From Albidovulum sp. bin36 (GTDB lineage: Bacteria; Pseudomonadota; Alphaproteobacteria; Rhodobacterales; Rhodobacteraceae), in the NCBI GenBank assembly GCA_002238565.1, contig MPMP01000001.1, positions 1-64,000 on the forward strand: 64,000 nucleotides of DNA, given 5' to 3'. A model generated the notes under the pieces. The model was not told the origin of the DNA, searched no databases, and worked only from the letters and a program-made list of their open reading frames with translations. Below are positions 38,318 to 48,260 of the stretch, one piece after another. The translations under genes and the position numbers were made by a program. Each line of letters starts with the position of its first letter. The stretch's first letter is position 1.

Positions 38318-39832
38318 ATGGCCGAAATGCTCAAGATACGCGAAGGCGTTGACGAGGAGACTGTCGCCACCGTTCGGTCGGTCGGCGACCGCTACAAATA
38401 CGGGTGGCACACCGATATTGAAACCGAATACGCGCCGAAGGGGCTGAACGAAGACATCGTAAGGCTGATTTCGGAAAAGAATGCCGAGCCAGAATGGCTG
38501 ACGGCGTGGCGGCTTCGCGCCTATCGCCGCTGGACGCAGATGAAGCAGCCGAACTGGGCCATGGTCGATTTCCCGTCGATCGATTTCCAGGACCAGTACT
38601 ACTACGCCAAGCCGAAAAGCATGGACAGGAAGCCGACATCGCTCGACGAGGTCGATCCGAAATTGCTCGCCACCTACGAAAAGCTGGGAATACCGCTGCG
38701 CGAGCAAATGATCCTGGCCGGCGTCGAGGAGACCGGCCCGCCTGCGGACGGGAGAAAAGTCGCGGTCGACGCGGTATTCGATTCCGTTTCCGTGGGAACG
38801 ACGTTTCGCGACGAGCTGGCCCGCGCCGGCGTAATTTTCTGTCCCATTTCCGAAGCTGTTCAAAAACATCCCGACATCGTTAGGAAATACCTCGGCTCGG
38901 TCGTTCCGATTTCCGACAATTTCTACGCTACGCTGAACTCGGCGGTCTTTTCGGATGGATCGTTCGTCTACGTGCCGCCCGGGGTCCGCTGCCCGATGGA
39001 GCTGTCGACCTATTTTCGAATCAACGCCGAGAATACCGGGCAATTCGAACGAACGCTTATCATCGCGGACAAGGGATCCTACGTCAGCTACCTGGAGGGC
39101 TGCACCGCCCCGCAGCGCGATACGAATCAGCTTCATGCGGCCGTCGTCGAACTAGTTGCCCTAGACGACGCGGAAATCAAGTATTCCACCGTGCAGAACT
39201 GGTATCCCGGCGACGAGAACGGCAAGGGCGGCATCTACAACTTCGTAACCAAGCGAGCGGATTGCCGCGGCAGCCGGTCGCGAGTCATGTGGACGCAGGT
39301 TGAAACCGGCTCGGCGATAACCTGGAAGTATCCTTCCTGCATTCTCCGAGGAAACGATTCGCAAGGGGAATTCTACTCGATCGCCATCACCAACAATTGC
39401 CAGCAGGCCGACACCGGCACAAAAATGCTGCATATCGGAAAAAATACGAAGTCCCGAATCGTATCCAAGGGAATTTCCGCGGGACGGGCGCAAAACACCT
39501 ACCGCGGCCTGGTCTCGGTGCATCCCAAGGCTACGGGATGCCGAAACTATACGCAGTGCGACAGCCTGCTAATCGGCGAAAATTGCGGCGCGCATACGGT
39601 TCCGTACATCGAAGTGAAAAACAATTCCTCGCGCGTGGAGCATGAGGCAACGACATCGAAGGTCGACGACGACCAGCTATTCTATTGCCGCCAGCGCGGA
39701 ATCGGCGAGGAGGCGGCGGTCGCGCTAATTGTAAACGGATTTTGCAAGGAAGTGCTGCAGGCCCTGCCTATGGAATTCGCGATGGAGGCTCAGCAGCTCG
39801 TCGCGATTTCTCTTGAAGGATCCGTAGGCTAA
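38318..39832 (+). CDS. sufB: Fe-S cluster scaffold protein SufB, 504 aa
   Basis: SufB is the scaffold subunit of SufBC2D, on which [4Fe-4S] clusters are built. The N-terminal region has [15 protein letters not shown] sequence, and the beta-helix core contains [20 protein letters not shown] and [14 protein letters not shown]-terminal [20 protein letters not shown] includes the conserved histidine and the acidic residues. Length is normal. It starts 27 bases after the desulfurase gene. Confidence 0.97.
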   Translation: MAEMLKIREGVDEETVATVRSVGDRYKYGWHTDIETEYAPKGLNEDIVRLISEKNAEPEWLTAWRLRAYRRWTQMKQPNWAMVDFPSIDFQDQYYYAKPKSMDRKPTSLDEVDPKLLATYEKLGIPLREQMILAGVEETGPPADGRKVAVDAVFDSVSVGTTFRDELARAGVIFCPISEAVQKHPDIVRKYLGSVVPISDNFYATLNSAVFSDGSFVYVPPGVRCPMELSTYFRINAENTGQFERTLIIADKGSYVSYLEGCTAPQRDTNQLHAAVVELVALDDAEIKYSTVQNWYPGDENGKGGIYNFVTKRADCRGSRSRVMWTQVETGSAITWKYPSCILRGNDSQGEFYSIAITNNCQQADTGTKMLHIGKNTKSRIVSKGISAGRAQNTYRGLVSVHPKATGCRNYTQCDSLLIGENCGAHTVPYIEVKNNSSRVEHEATTSKVDDDQLFYCRQRGIGEEAAVALIVNGFCKEVLQALPMEFAMEAQQLVAISLEGSVG

Positions 39833-39912
39833 GCCGAACGCCGATTTTTGCCGCGTCGGCACTAAATTTTAGCGCCAAGCACGGCCCCAATTATGCAATA
39901 GGATCGACAAGA

Positions 39913-40419
39913 ATGACCGAACCCGTCGTAAACATTCATAGTATGGAGGGCTATAGCCGCGACCCCGAAGGATCAACGCGATTCGGCGCGACAATTGCAA
40001 TGGTAGGCCAGCGCCTTGAGCTTGGAGGCCTTGGCTGCAATTTCGTCACCGTAGATCCAGGAAAGCGCGCCTTTCCCGCGCACAACCACCTAGGCAACGA
40101 CGAACTCTTCGTCATTCTGGAAGGAGAGGGCACCTACAGATTCGGGAATGCCGAATACAAAGTGGCGGCGGGCTACTGCTGCGCCGCTCCCAGAGGCGGT
40201 CCGGAAAAGGCCCACCAGCTGATCAACACCGGAACGTCGCCCTTGAAGTACTTGGCGATCTCGACAAAACAGGATCCGGATGTGATCGAATATCCGGATA
40301 GCGGTAAATTCGCAGCCGTCGCCGTATCTCCAGGCGCGAATTTCATGAGCGCGCACTTGAAATTCGTGGGTCGCAAGGATAGCGCCGTGGACTACTTTGA
40401 CGGCGAGCAAATGACGTAG
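39913..40419 (+). CDS. Cupin-domain protein in the suf operon, 168 aa
   Basis: A single cupin barrel with metal-binding motif 1 as HNHLGNDELFVILEGEGTYR (two His and a Glu) and motif 2 around GGPEKAHQLINTG (His). No signal peptide. It sits between sufB and sufC, where some Alphaproteobacteria carry an extra small gene. A sensory or metal-delivery role in Fe-S assembly is possible but unproven. 80 bases follow sufB and 237 precede sufC, so it may have its own promoter. Confidence 0.8.
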   Translation: MTEPVVNIHSMEGYSRDPEGSTRFGATIAMVGQRLELGGLGCNFVTVDPGKRAFPAHNHLGNDELFVILEGEGTYRFGNAEYKVAAGYCCAAPRGGPEKAHQLINTGTSPLKYLAISTKQDPDVIEYPDSGKFAAVAVSPGANFMSAHLKFVGRKDSAVDYFDGEQMT

Positions 40420-40656
40420 GAAATTGCCCGACACAGCCGGGATTGTCCATTTAGCGTTATGCGAATATAGGCGATTGTCCGGAATCGTCTCTCGGTGCTC
40501 CGCCCCCGCCTCGGCGGATAATGGCAAACCGCTCTCTTGCGAATGTCGACGGTTTCGGGAGGGCATGCTTCCGTGCCGGAAGAATAATTTGCGGCTTTGG
40601 AACTTGCGGAATTTGTTTTCGACGATGCTTCCAAGGCAGGAATGGAGTTAGAATAT

Positions 40657-41412
40657 ATGTTGGTAATCAAGAATTTGCACGCGAAATTAGAGGAGGAGGA
40701 CAAGCCGATTCTCAAGGGCGTCGATCTTGAAGTCGAGAATGGCGGCGTGCACGCGCTGATGGGTCCTAACGGTTCCGGAAAGTCAACGCTGTCATACGTT
40801 GTCGCGGGTCGTGAAGGCTATGAAGTAACCGCCGGCTCGGTAGCGCTTGACGGTGTCGACCTGCTTGAACTTGAACCGGAGGAGCGCGCAGTCGAGGGGC
40901 TGTTTCTTGCATTCCAGTATCCGGTGGAAATTCCGGGCGTGGGCAACATGAACTTTCTTCGCACGGCTTTAAATGCGAAGCGAACGGCTAGATCAGAGAC
41001 GGAGGTGTCCGCCGCGCAGTTTCTGCGCCTGATCAAGGCCAAGGCGAACACGCTGAACATCCAGGACGACTTGCTCAAGCGACCGGTCAACACCGGTTTC
41101 TCCGGCGGCGAGAAGAAACGCAACGAGATTCTTCAAATGGCGGTGCTCGAACCGAAAATGTGCGTTCTCGACGAGACCGATTCCGGACTCGACGTCGACG
41201 CAATGAAGCAGGTCGCGGCGGGAGTGAACGCGCTGCGCGACGCAGACCGCTCGATACTCGTCATTACTCACTATCAGCGATTGCTGGATCATATCGAACC
41301 CGACAGGGTGCACATCATGGCCGACGGGCGAATCATCAAATCCGGAGGGCGGGAACTCGCTTTCGAAGTCGAAGAGAACGGATATGCGGATTTGCTAGGG
41401 GAGGCCGCTTGA
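40657..41412 (+). CDS. sufC: Fe-S assembly ATPase SufC, 251 aa
   Basis: SufC is the ABC-type ATPase of SufBC2D. Walker A GPNGSGKST is at about residues 36-44, the signature is SGGEKKRNEI, and Walker B CVLDETDSGLD has the SufC-type aspartate and acidic residues. I chose ATG 40657 (MLVIKNLHAKL), the usual SufC start, with GGAG a short distance upstream; in-frame ATGs at 40597 and 40642 would add atypical sequence. The stop overlaps the sufD start (TGATG). Confidence 0.97.
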   Translation: MLVIKNLHAKLEEEDKPILKGVDLEVENGGVHALMGPNGSGKSTLSYVVAGREGYEVTAGSVALDGVDLLELEPEERAVEGLFLAFQYPVEIPGVGNMNFLRTALNAKRTARSETEVSAAQFLRLIKAKANTLNIQDDLLKRPVNTGFSGGEKKRNEILQMAVLEPKMCVLDETDSGLDVDAMKQVAAGVNALRDADRSILVITHYQRLLDHIEPDRVHIMADGRIIKSGGRELAFEVEENGYADLLGEAA

Positions 41413-42662
41413 TGGCTCAGCTCGGCAAAGAGGCCGAAACGGGCGGCATGAGCGACGAATCCGCGTGGGCGCGGGATGCGCGTCGAGATGCCGCTGACAG
41501 GCTCGATGCCACCGGATTGCCGAAGCGCAAGGACGAATACTGGAAATTCACCAGGCCGGACGGGTTCATGACCCCAAGCGTCGAAGCGGACTTGCTCGGA
41601 AAGGAAACGAGTACGGTCTACAGGGGCGTGGACAGGGTCAAAGTAAAATGCGTCGACGGCAAGTTCAAGATACCGGCGAATGGACAGAAGCACCTGCAGA
41701 TGCAGCGGTTGAGCGAAGCATTGCGCGACGACGGCCATTGGGCCGAGAGCCTTTTCGCGAAGCTCGAGTCCCGCGCGCAGAAGTATGTTCCCAGGCCGTT
41801 CGCCGTGCTGAATACGACTCGAGCAATCGAGGGGCTTGCAATAAGAGCGTCTGGCCCGGTCGCCAATCCCGTCGGCGTCAACTACCGCCGCAAATCCCGT
41901 TTGTCCGACGTTTTCGTAAGGCATGTGATTAAAGTTGAAAGCGGAGCCTCGCTGACATTTCTGGAAGCCGGCCCGGCGGCGGCCAGGCTTAACAAAGTAA
42001 TCGAAGTCGATATTGCCGACGGCGGGACTTTTCGGCACGTCTGCATCCAGGGCAGGGACCACGAACGGTTTCACGCCGGACACGTTTTTGCCAGGCTCGG
42101 GGAGTCGAGCTCCCTCAAGTCATTTACGCTGACGGCGAACGGAAAATTGACTCGCAATGAATTCGTGGTCGAGCTTGACGGCGACCGCGGCAGGGCGCAC
42201 ATTTCAGGAGCGGCGATTGGCGACGGAGAATTCCACCATGACGATACGGTCTTCGTCGAGCACACGGGCGCTCACTGCGAAAGCCGCCAAGTTTTTAAGA
42301 AGGTGCTGAGAAATGGGGCAACGGGCGTTTTTCAGGGCAAGGTTCTTGTCAATCCCGGTGCCCAGAAAACGGACGGATATCAGATCAGCCAGGCGCTATT
42401 GCTCGACGAAGACAGCCAGTTTCTGGCCAAGCCGGAACTGGAAATCTATGCCGACGACGTCGCGTGCTCGCATGGCTCGACATGCGGCGCGCTGGACGGC
42501 GACGCGCTCTTCTATCTGCGATCCCGAGGAATTCCGCTCGCCGATGCTAAAAATATTCTGACGATGTCGTTTCTGGCGGATGTCCTTAGTGAAATCGACG
42601 ACGAGAGGCTGGCGACTGGAGTTGCGGAGTTGCTTGAGGACTGGCTGTCGAGACATCGGTGA
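41412..42662 (+). CDS. sufD: Fe-S cluster assembly protein SufD, 416 aa
   Basis: SufD pairs with SufB on the SufC dimer and is needed for iron acquisition in cluster assembly. The N-terminal helical part has PKRKDEYWKFTRPD, the beta-helix core follows, and the C-terminal ADDVACSHGSTCGALDGDAL with LFYLRSRGIPLADAK is diagnostic; the conserved His lies in CSHGST. Start and stop overlap the neighbours (TGATG on each side), showing tight translational coupling. Confidence 0.96.
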   Translation: MAQLGKEAETGGMSDESAWARDARRDAADRLDATGLPKRKDEYWKFTRPDGFMTPSVEADLLGKETSTVYRGVDRVKVKCVDGKFKIPANGQKHLQMQRLSEALRDDGHWAESLFAKLESRAQKYVPRPFAVLNTTRAIEGLAIRASGPVANPVGVNYRRKSRLSDVFVRHVIKVESGASLTFLEAGPAAARLNKVIEVDIADGGTFRHVCIQGRDHERFHAGHVFARLGESSSLKSFTLTANGKLTRNEFVVELDGDRGRAHISGAAIGDGEFHHDDTVFVEHTGAHCESRQVFKKVLRNGATGVFQGKVLVNPGAQKTDGYQISQALLLDEDSQFLAKPELEIYADDVACSHGSTCGALDGDALFYLRSRGIPLADAKNILTMSFLADVLSEIDDERLATGVAELLEDWLSRHR

Positions 42663-43171
42663 TGTCGATTGCCCTGGATATTATCGAGACGTACGGAAAT
42701 CCGCGCCGAGCGATTCGAAAAAAATTAAATGGCAGTACGGGGGAAGGCCGGGCGCTTGCATACCTCTTGGCGGCTTGCCTGCTGCATTTCTGCTCGCGGC
42801 TGCCCATGCTGCCCCGACAATCCGCCTCCCTTGAAGGCGGCCCGTCTTTCCACGCGCTGGCTTCGGGGCAGTTCATAGGAGCTGTCTTGATCGCACCGCT
42901 TGCATTCTACGCGCTAGCTGCCGCGAGCCGCCTTATCGGCCGCGCCTTCGGAGGGCGCGGAAACTGGCGCGATTCGCGCATCGCCCTTTTTTGGGCCCTG
43001 CTATCGGTTGCGCCGATCGGACTTGCCGCAGGGGCGGCCGCGGCGCTTCCTTTTGAATTCGATCAGGCGGTAGCGGACGCGCTGTCTCTGTTCGCCGCGG
43101 TCGCTTTCGCGGTCATTTGGGCATTCGGAATTTTGGAGGCGGAGGTTCCGCCCAAGAGCGCGCGCACTTGA
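42662..43171 (+). CDS. Yip1-like membrane protein, 169 aa
   Basis: A hydrophobic protein with about four membrane segments, including LAYLLAACLLHFC, FIGAVLIAPLAFYALAAA, ALFWALLSVAPIGLAAGAAA and LSLFAAVAFAVIWAFGIL. Its spacing of segments resembles the YIP1 family and it is followed by a second such protein. A Yip1-type gene between sufD and sufS is a known alphaproteobacterial arrangement. The ATG at 42662 overlaps the sufD stop. Function in Fe-S assembly is unknown. Confidence 0.7.
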   Translation: MSIALDIIETYGNPRRAIRKKLNGSTGEGRALAYLLAACLLHFCSRLPMLPRQSASLEGGPSFHALASGQFIGAVLIAPLAFYALAAASRLIGRAFGGRGNWRDSRIALFWALLSVAPIGLAAGAAAALPFEFDQAVADALSLFAAVAFAVIWAFGILEAEVPPKSART

Positions 43172-43284
43172 TGAAATTGCAACGAGTCTTGTAAGAATTC
43201 CCGCTTGCGGGATCGAACTACTTGCCGCCGCACATTCAAATCATTAATTGAAAGTTGAATATCCTAGTCGGGATACCGGTACAA

Positions 43285-43857
43285 ATGCTCAGCTACGTAA
43301 TGCGCCACGCCTGGCTTTCGGTTACAGATCCGAAACATGGCGCCGTCATGGTTCTAAAGCTCGAACCGAGCCGCCGTACTTTAATCGAGATGGCCGCTCT
43401 CGTAATCGTGCTCAACGTTTTGGTTTCGCAGGCGTTCGCGATAATGATTCCCTCTCCGGCGAGTGGCTCTTTGCTAGCAGCATTGGCGACTCCCGTGCCA
43501 AGTTTGATTGTTCACGCAATTCTGCTGGTCGTAATCACTTTCGCGACGTTCGGCATTGGTCGAATGCTGGGCGGCGAAGGAACTCTCGACGAAACTTTTC
43601 TGCTATTGATTTGGCTGCAGTTTATCATGCTCGTTGCGAATCTGCTTCAAATCGTCGTCGCAATACTGTGGACGCCGCTCGGAGCATTGGCCGCACTGGT
43701 TTCATTCGTTCTTTTCTTGTGGCTCTTCGTCAATTTCGTGCTGGTTCTTCACGGCTTCAGGTCGATTTTGAAGGTGCTTCTTGCCTCGGTCGCCTCGTTT
43801 TTCGCTCTCATTTTTCTAATAACCGCAAGTATATCCCTATTCGGTTTAATCCTTTAA
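43285..43857 (+). CDS. Yip1-family membrane protein, about 190 aa
   Basis: Five hydrophobic segments follow a short cytoplasmic start MLSYVMRHAWLSVTDPKHGA. The phrase LRRTLIEM-type loop (LEPSRRTLIEMAALVIVLNV) and the GRMLGGEGTLDETFLLLIWL motif are typical of YIP1-family proteins. A TTG at 43255 could extend it by ten residues; neither start has a strong ribosome site. It precedes sufS by nine bases and belongs to the suf operon. Role unknown. Confidence 0.8.
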   Translation: MLSYVMRHAWLSVTDPKHGAVMVLKLEPSRRTLIEMAALVIVLNVLVSQAFAIMIPSPASGSLLAALATPVPSLIVHAILLVVITFATFGIGRMLGGEGTLDETFLLLIWLQFIMLVANLLQIVVAILWTPLGALAALVSFVLFLWLFVNFVLVLHGFRSILKVLLASVASFFALIFLITASISLFGLIL

Positions 43858-43866
43858 GGCTAAAGA

Positions 43867-45084
43867 ATGTACGATGTTCAGGCGGTTCGGCGCGACTTTC
43901 CGATTCTTTCACGCGAAGTGAACGGCCAGCCGCTGGTCTATCTCGATAACGCGGCATCCGCTCAAAAACCCAGGGCGGTGATCGAGGCGGTCAACCGAGC
44001 ATATTCCGAAGAATACGCCAACGTTCATCGGGGACTGCATTTTCTTTCAAATCTAGCAACAGAAAAATACGAGGCGACGCGAGGAATTATAGCCAGGTTC
44101 CTGAACGCCGGCGAAGATGAGATTCTGTATACGACCGGAGCTACTGAATCGATAAACTTGGTCGCCTACAGCTGGGCCATGCCGCGATTCGAACCCGGCG
44201 ATGAAATCGTCTTGTCGGTTATGGAGCATCACGCCAATATCGTTCCCTGGCATTTCCTGCGCGAGCGTCAAGGGGCGGTTCTCAAGTGGGTGGACACGCG
44301 GCCCGACGGCAGTCTGGATCCTCAGCAAGTGGTCGATGCCATAGGCGACAGGACGAAGCTCGTTGCGATCTCGCAAATGTCCAACGTGCTCGGTACGCGA
44401 GTCGATATCGCCGGTCTGGCTAGGGCCGCGCATGCCAAAGGCGTGCCGGTACTCGTCGATGCGTCGCAATCGGCTGTTCACGGCAATTTAAACGTTCGCG
44501 AAATCGACGTGGATTTCTTGGCGATTACCGGTCACAAGCTCTACGGGCCATCGGGCTCGGGAGCCCTGTTCGCCAAGAAAAGCCGGATATCCGAAATGCG
44601 GCCCTTCAAGGGCGGAGGCGACATGATTCACGAGGTAACTCGCGACAGCGTTGCGTATAACGAACCGCCGCACAAGTTTGAGTCCGGCACTCCGCCGATC
44701 GTGCAGATGATCGGATTCGGCGCCGCGCTGGAATATTTGATGGACCTTGGCATGGATGCGGTCGAGGCGCACGAATCGAAGATTCGGGATTATGCGCAAG
44801 AGAGATTTGCATCCCGCGACTGGCTGGAAATTCAGGGCAACGCGCCGGGCAAAGGCGCTATTTTCTCATTTACTCTCGAGGGCGTCGCGCATCCGCACGA
44901 CATTTCCACGGTATTGGATCAGTCCGGCATCGCGGTCAGGGCAGGGCATCATTGCGCGCAGCCGCTTATGGATCACCTCGGAGTTACAGCGACTTGCAGG
45001 GCCTCCTTCGGCCTCTACAACACGCGGCAGGAGGTCGACAAGCTCGCCGAAGCTTTGGATTTCTGCCGCGATCTCTTCGCATAG
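43867..45084 (+). CDS. sufS: Cysteine desulfurase SufS, 405 aa
   Basis: Group II PLP-dependent desulfurase that supplies sulfur to SufBC2D. The N-terminal [20 protein letters not shown] and [18 protein letters not shown] are typical. The PLP lysine is about 224 in [16 protein letters not shown], and the catalytic cysteine about 363 in [15 protein letters not shown]. Length is normal. SufE/SufU, SufT and SufA, often found after sufS, are not present here; a tRNA gene follows. Confidence 0.97.
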   Translation: MYDVQAVRRDFPILSREVNGQPLVYLDNAASAQKPRAVIEAVNRAYSEEYANVHRGLHFLSNLATEKYEATRGIIARFLNAGEDEILYTTGATESINLVAYSWAMPRFEPGDEIVLSVMEHHANIVPWHFLRERQGAVLKWVDTRPDGSLDPQQVVDAIGDRTKLVAISQMSNVLGTRVDIAGLARAAHAKGVPVLVDASQSAVHGNLNVREIDVDFLAITGHKLYGPSGSGALFAKKSRISEMRPFKGGGDMIHEVTRDSVAYNEPPHKFESGTPPIVQMIGFGAALEYLMDLGMDAVEAHESKIRDYAQERFASRDWLEIQGNAPGKGAIFSFTLEGVAHPHDISTVLDQSGIAVRAGHHCAQPLMDHLGVTATCRASFGLYNTRQEVDKLAEALDFCRDLFA

Positions 45085-45158
45085 GATTTAGGCGGCATTC
45101 GCCAAAAATAAGTACGAATTGCTTTCGAATGTCGATTCAAGTACTCGCGAATCCACTC

Positions 45159-45235
45159 GCACCCGTAGCTCAGCAGGATAGAGCGCTGCCCTCCGAAGGC
45201 AGAGGTCAGAGGTTCGAATCCTCTCGGGTGCGCCA
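45159..45235 (+). tRNA. tRNA-Arg (anticodon CCG)
   Basis: A full cloverleaf is visible: acceptor GCACCCG pairs with CGGGTGC, the D arm contains AGCTCAGCAGGATAGAGC, the anticodon stem CTGCC/GGCAG encloses loop CTCCGAA with anticodon CCG at positions 34-36, and the T arm has GGTTCGAATCC. CCA is encoded (45233-45235). Reads CGG arginine codons. Confidence 0.97.
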
Positions 45236-45369
45236 TTCGCCGCCGGGGCCGGTTAATTTACGGGCATTGATGCGGCGGCCTGCCGGGCGACGAAAGCCGA
45301 TTAGTTGCGGTCGCGCCTTGCGAAACCTAATAAAGGCAGATTGCCGGGCCGGAAAATTCAAGGGTTTTC

Positions 45370-46434
45370 GTGACGAATTTGATTGAATTTGCAGAGGGCA
45401 TCCTTAACGGGATACCGAACCCGGTTCTTGTCGTCGGCCAGGATCATCAATTGCTCGCTTTGAATGCCAGCGCAAGATCTCTCTTTGGCAATCGACTAAC
45501 AAATTTAAGCTTCGAGGTTGTGTTCCGCCAGCCTGAACCGCGCAAGTGCGTGCTGGCCGCTTTGAACGGCGAATCGGACCTGAAAAGCACGGAATGCCGG
45601 CTGGTTTTGGCGGATGAAGTTTCCGATACCGTATTCCGGTTGACGGCGAAGCCGCTGGCTTCGGAAAGTTGCGGCTTCGACGGGGCCTTGGTTTCGCTCG
45701 CCGACATTTCGGAATTCGACAAGAACGAAAGGATGCGCCGAGACTTCATAACGAATCTTAGCCACGAATTGAGGTCGCCGATTACGTCCATAGCGGGATT
45801 TGTCGAGATGCTGCGGAAAGGCGACTGGGAGAATGAAATTGCGAGGACCCGCTATCTAGACATCGTTGCGAGCGAATCAAGCCGAATGACAAAGCTTCTA
45901 AGCGACTTTCTTGCTCTCTCGAGCATTGAATCCAGGGAAAAAATTCGTCCGACCTCTCATGTGGACCTTGCCGAAATCGTTCGCGAATCCGCTGCTTCGC
46001 TTCTCCGGCTTGAAAAGACCAAAGGCGCTAGAATTCGGTTCAAGCCCGGTCCTGAAAATTGCAGAATCGTCGGCGACGGCGATCAGCTTCGCCAAGTATT
46101 CGGAAACATTCTCGAGAATGCCATTAAGTACGGAAGCGAAGGAAACAGGATCGATATCGCTATTAGCTGGCAGGATTCCTCCCCGGAATTCGCCAAGCCA
46201 GCGGCAAGAATAGAGATTGCGGATTGCGGAGAAGGATTCGACCCGGTCCATATTCCTAGGCTGACCGAAAGGTTTTTTCGCATAGATCGCGCCAGAAATC
46301 GGGAGACCGAAGGAACAGGATTGGGCCTTGCGATCGTTAAGCACGCGCTAAACCGCCATGGGGGCAAGCTCTTGATCGAGAGCGCGCCGGGAGCAGGAAG
46401 TAAATTTACGGTGCTGCTTCCGGGAAACGAGTGA
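45370..46434 (+). CDS. phoR: Phosphate-regulon type sensor histidine kinase, cytoplasmic, 354 aa
   Basis: An N-terminal PAS-like domain (NGIPNPVLVVGQDHQLLALN) is followed by HisKA with the phospho-acceptor His132 in FITNLSHELRSPITSI and an HATPase domain with IFGNILENAIKYGSEG-type N box and the G boxes EIADCGEGFD and TEGTGLGLAIVKHAL. The sequence ends at the usual VLLPG. No membrane segment is present, unlike E. coli PhoR, so signal must arrive through PhoU/PstB. The GTG at 45370 is the likely start. Context with pstB, phoU and phoB gives the assignment. Confidence 0.9.
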   Translation: MTNLIEFAEGILNGIPNPVLVVGQDHQLLALNASARSLFGNRLTNLSFEVVFRQPEPRKCVLAALNGESDLKSTECRLVLADEVSDTVFRLTAKPLASESCGFDGALVSLADISEFDKNERMRRDFITNLSHELRSPITSIAGFVEMLRKGDWENEIARTRYLDIVASESSRMTKLLSDFLALSSIESREKIRPTSHVDLAEIVRESAASLLRLEKTKGARIRFKPGPENCRIVGDGDQLRQVFGNILENAIKYGSEGNRIDIAISWQDSSPEFAKPAARIEIADCGEGFDPVHIPRLTERFFRIDRARNRETEGTGLGLAIVKHALNRHGGKLLIESAPGAGSKFTVLLPGNE

Positions 46435-46458
46435 TCGTTCCGGGTCTAAACGCCGGCA

Positions 46459-46476
46459 TTGTCATGAAACTTTTAC
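46459..46476 (+). promoter_or_regulatory. Candidate PHO box upstream of pstB
   Basis: TTGTCATGAAACTTTTAC resembles the PhoB-binding repeat CTGTCAT-N4-CTGTCAC: the first half matches six of seven, the second about four of seven. It lies about 155 bases before pstB, directly after phoR. PhoB control of pstB-phoU-phoB would be expected. Confidence 0.4.
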
Positions 46477-46629
46477 ATAATCCTAAAACGCTTGTGATAA
46501 ATTCCTTATCTATATCGACGAAGCATGAGCCGGCCTTGCCTAGAATTTGGGCGAAGGCAACGCCGGCGCGCGATTTAAATTTGGCCGAATGGGCGCCGAA
46601 TCGAATTCGGCTATCGGGAGTGTTCCAGA

Positions 46630-47421
46630 ATGGATTCGCATGGCAACGGCGGAAGCGAAGGCGCGGCTATCAAAATTCTTGCGCGTGAAGTCAACGTCCA
46701 TTACGGTGACAAACAGGCTCTCTACGACGTGAGCGTAGATGTCGAAGACAATTCCGTAACTGCGTTCATCGGGCCGTCGGGCTGCGGAAAATCGACTTTT
46801 CTCCGCTGCTTGAATCGAATGAACGACACTATCGAATCGTGCCGCGTCGAAGGCCGAATCGAACTCGACGGCGAAAGCATTCACGACAGGTCTCTCGACC
46901 CCGTGCAGCTGCGAGCGCGCGTTGGAATGGTTTTTCAGAAACCGAACCCGTTTCCCAAGTCAATTTACGACAACGTTGCCTATGGTCCTAGAATTCACGG
47001 ACTGGCTGCCAATAAGCATGAGCTCGACGAGCTGGTCGAATCATCTCTCCGCGGCGCCGCGCTATGGGCGGAAACCAAGGACCGGCTGCAGGAGCCGGGA
47101 ACGGGATTGTCAGGCGGACAGCAGCAGCGGCTATGCATCGCCAGGGCCATCGCGACATCGCCGGAAGTGCTGCTGATGGACGAGCCTTGCTCGGCCCTGG
47201 ATCCGATCGCGACTTCGCAGATCGAAGAATTGATTCACAGCCTCCAAAAGAAGTTCTGCGTCGTAATCGTAACGCATTCCATGCAGCAAGCGGCTCGCGT
47301 TAGCCAGAAAACGGCATTTTTCCATCTCGGATGGCTCGTAGAATTCAACGATACCAACGAAATTTTTACCAATCCCGCGGATGAGCGAACCGAAAGCTAC
47401 ATTACCGGGCGGATTGGATAA
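46630..47421 (+). CDS. pstB: Phosphate import ATP-binding protein PstB, 263 aa
   Basis: ATPase of the PstSCAB phosphate transporter, also needed for PhoR control. Walker [10 protein letters not shown] is at residues 48-56, the PstB-specific [13 protein letters not shown] follows, the signature is [16 protein letters not shown] and Walker B is [21 protein letters not shown] at about 46616 precedes the ATG. The membrane and binding components pstS, pstC and pstA, usually upstream, are not in this window. Confidence 0.96.
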   Translation: MDSHGNGGSEGAAIKILAREVNVHYGDKQALYDVSVDVEDNSVTAFIGPSGCGKSTFLRCLNRMNDTIESCRVEGRIELDGESIHDRSLDPVQLRARVGMVFQKPNPFPKSIYDNVAYGPRIHGLAANKHELDELVESSLRGAALWAETKDRLQEPGTGLSGGQQQRLCIARAIATSPEVLLMDEPCSALDPIATSQIEELIHSLQKKFCVVIVTHSMQQAARVSQKTAFFHLGWLVEFNDTNEIFTNPADERTESYITGRIG

Positions 47422-47437
47422 AGGGCAGGATAGGGCG

Positions 47438-48157
47438 ATGATCGAAAAAGACCACATCCATTCAGCATTCGACCAAGATCTAAAGAACCTCCAAGCGTCG
47501 GTCATGCGAATGGGCGGACTCGTCGAGGCTTCGATTATCAACTCCAGCATCGCCCTTGCCGACAGCGACGAGGAACTCGCCCGGAAAATCGTCGAGGACG
47601 ATCACATGATCGACAGTTTGGAAACGGAAATCAACCTGGCCGCATTGGAATTGTCCGCCCTTCGGCAACCGATCGCCCAGGATTTGCGATTCGTTTTCGC
47701 CGTATTGAAAATCGCTACGAATTTAGAGCGGATCGGCGACTATGCGAAAAACGTAGCTAAAAGAACGACTGTACTGCTCCAGACGAGCCCTCCGGACGGG
47801 GCGACGGCTTCAATTCTGCGCCTTGCCCGCAGCGTCCAGGTTCTGCTCAAGGATTCTCTCGACTCGTTCGCCGAACGGGATGTTGAAAAGGCAAGGGAGA
47901 TAATCGTTCGGGATCACGACATCGATTTGATGTACAATTCTCTGTTTCGCGAATTTCTAACCTACATGATGGAGGATCCCAGGTCCATCACGCCGTCGAT
48001 GCACTTGCATTTCATGGCCAAGAATCTGGAGCGTTCGGGGGATCACATTACAAGCGTCGCCGAGCAAGTCATATTCCTAGCGACAGGGGAGATGCCAAAG
48101 GACGACCGTCCGGTCGGCGACACGACGCCGTTCGAATCCGTTGAGTCGAAGCCTTAA
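47438..48157 (+). CDS. phoU: Phosphate signalling protein PhoU, 239 aa
   Basis: PhoU restrains the PhoR kinase and the Pst transporter when phosphate is plentiful. It is an all-helical protein of two three-helix bundles, each with a metal-binding motif; ELSALRQPIAQDLRFVFAVLKI and NLERIGDYAKNVAKR in the first repeat are mirrored by HLHFMAKNLERSGDHITSVA in the second. ATG 47438 starts 17 bases after pstB with AGGATAGGG upstream; a longer frame from 47381 overlaps pstB and is less likely. Confidence 0.96.
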   Translation: MIEKDHIHSAFDQDLKNLQASVMRMGGLVEASIINSSIALADSDEELARKIVEDDHMIDSLETEINLAALELSALRQPIAQDLRFVFAVLKIATNLERIGDYAKNVAKRTTVLLQTSPPDGATASILRLARSVQVLLKDSLDSFAERDVEKAREIIVRDHDIDLMYNSLFREFLTYMMEDPRSITPSMHLHFMAKNLERSGDHITSVAEQVIFLATGEMPKDDRPVGDTTPFESVESKP

Positions 48158-48260
48158 AGTTGACATTTGCCTTTCCGCCGAACGCCGAAAAGTTAGACTT
48201 CCGTGTTTCAAATGAACATTAACTGATTGTTTTTTAACGTCTTGTGATTAAGGAGCGATC

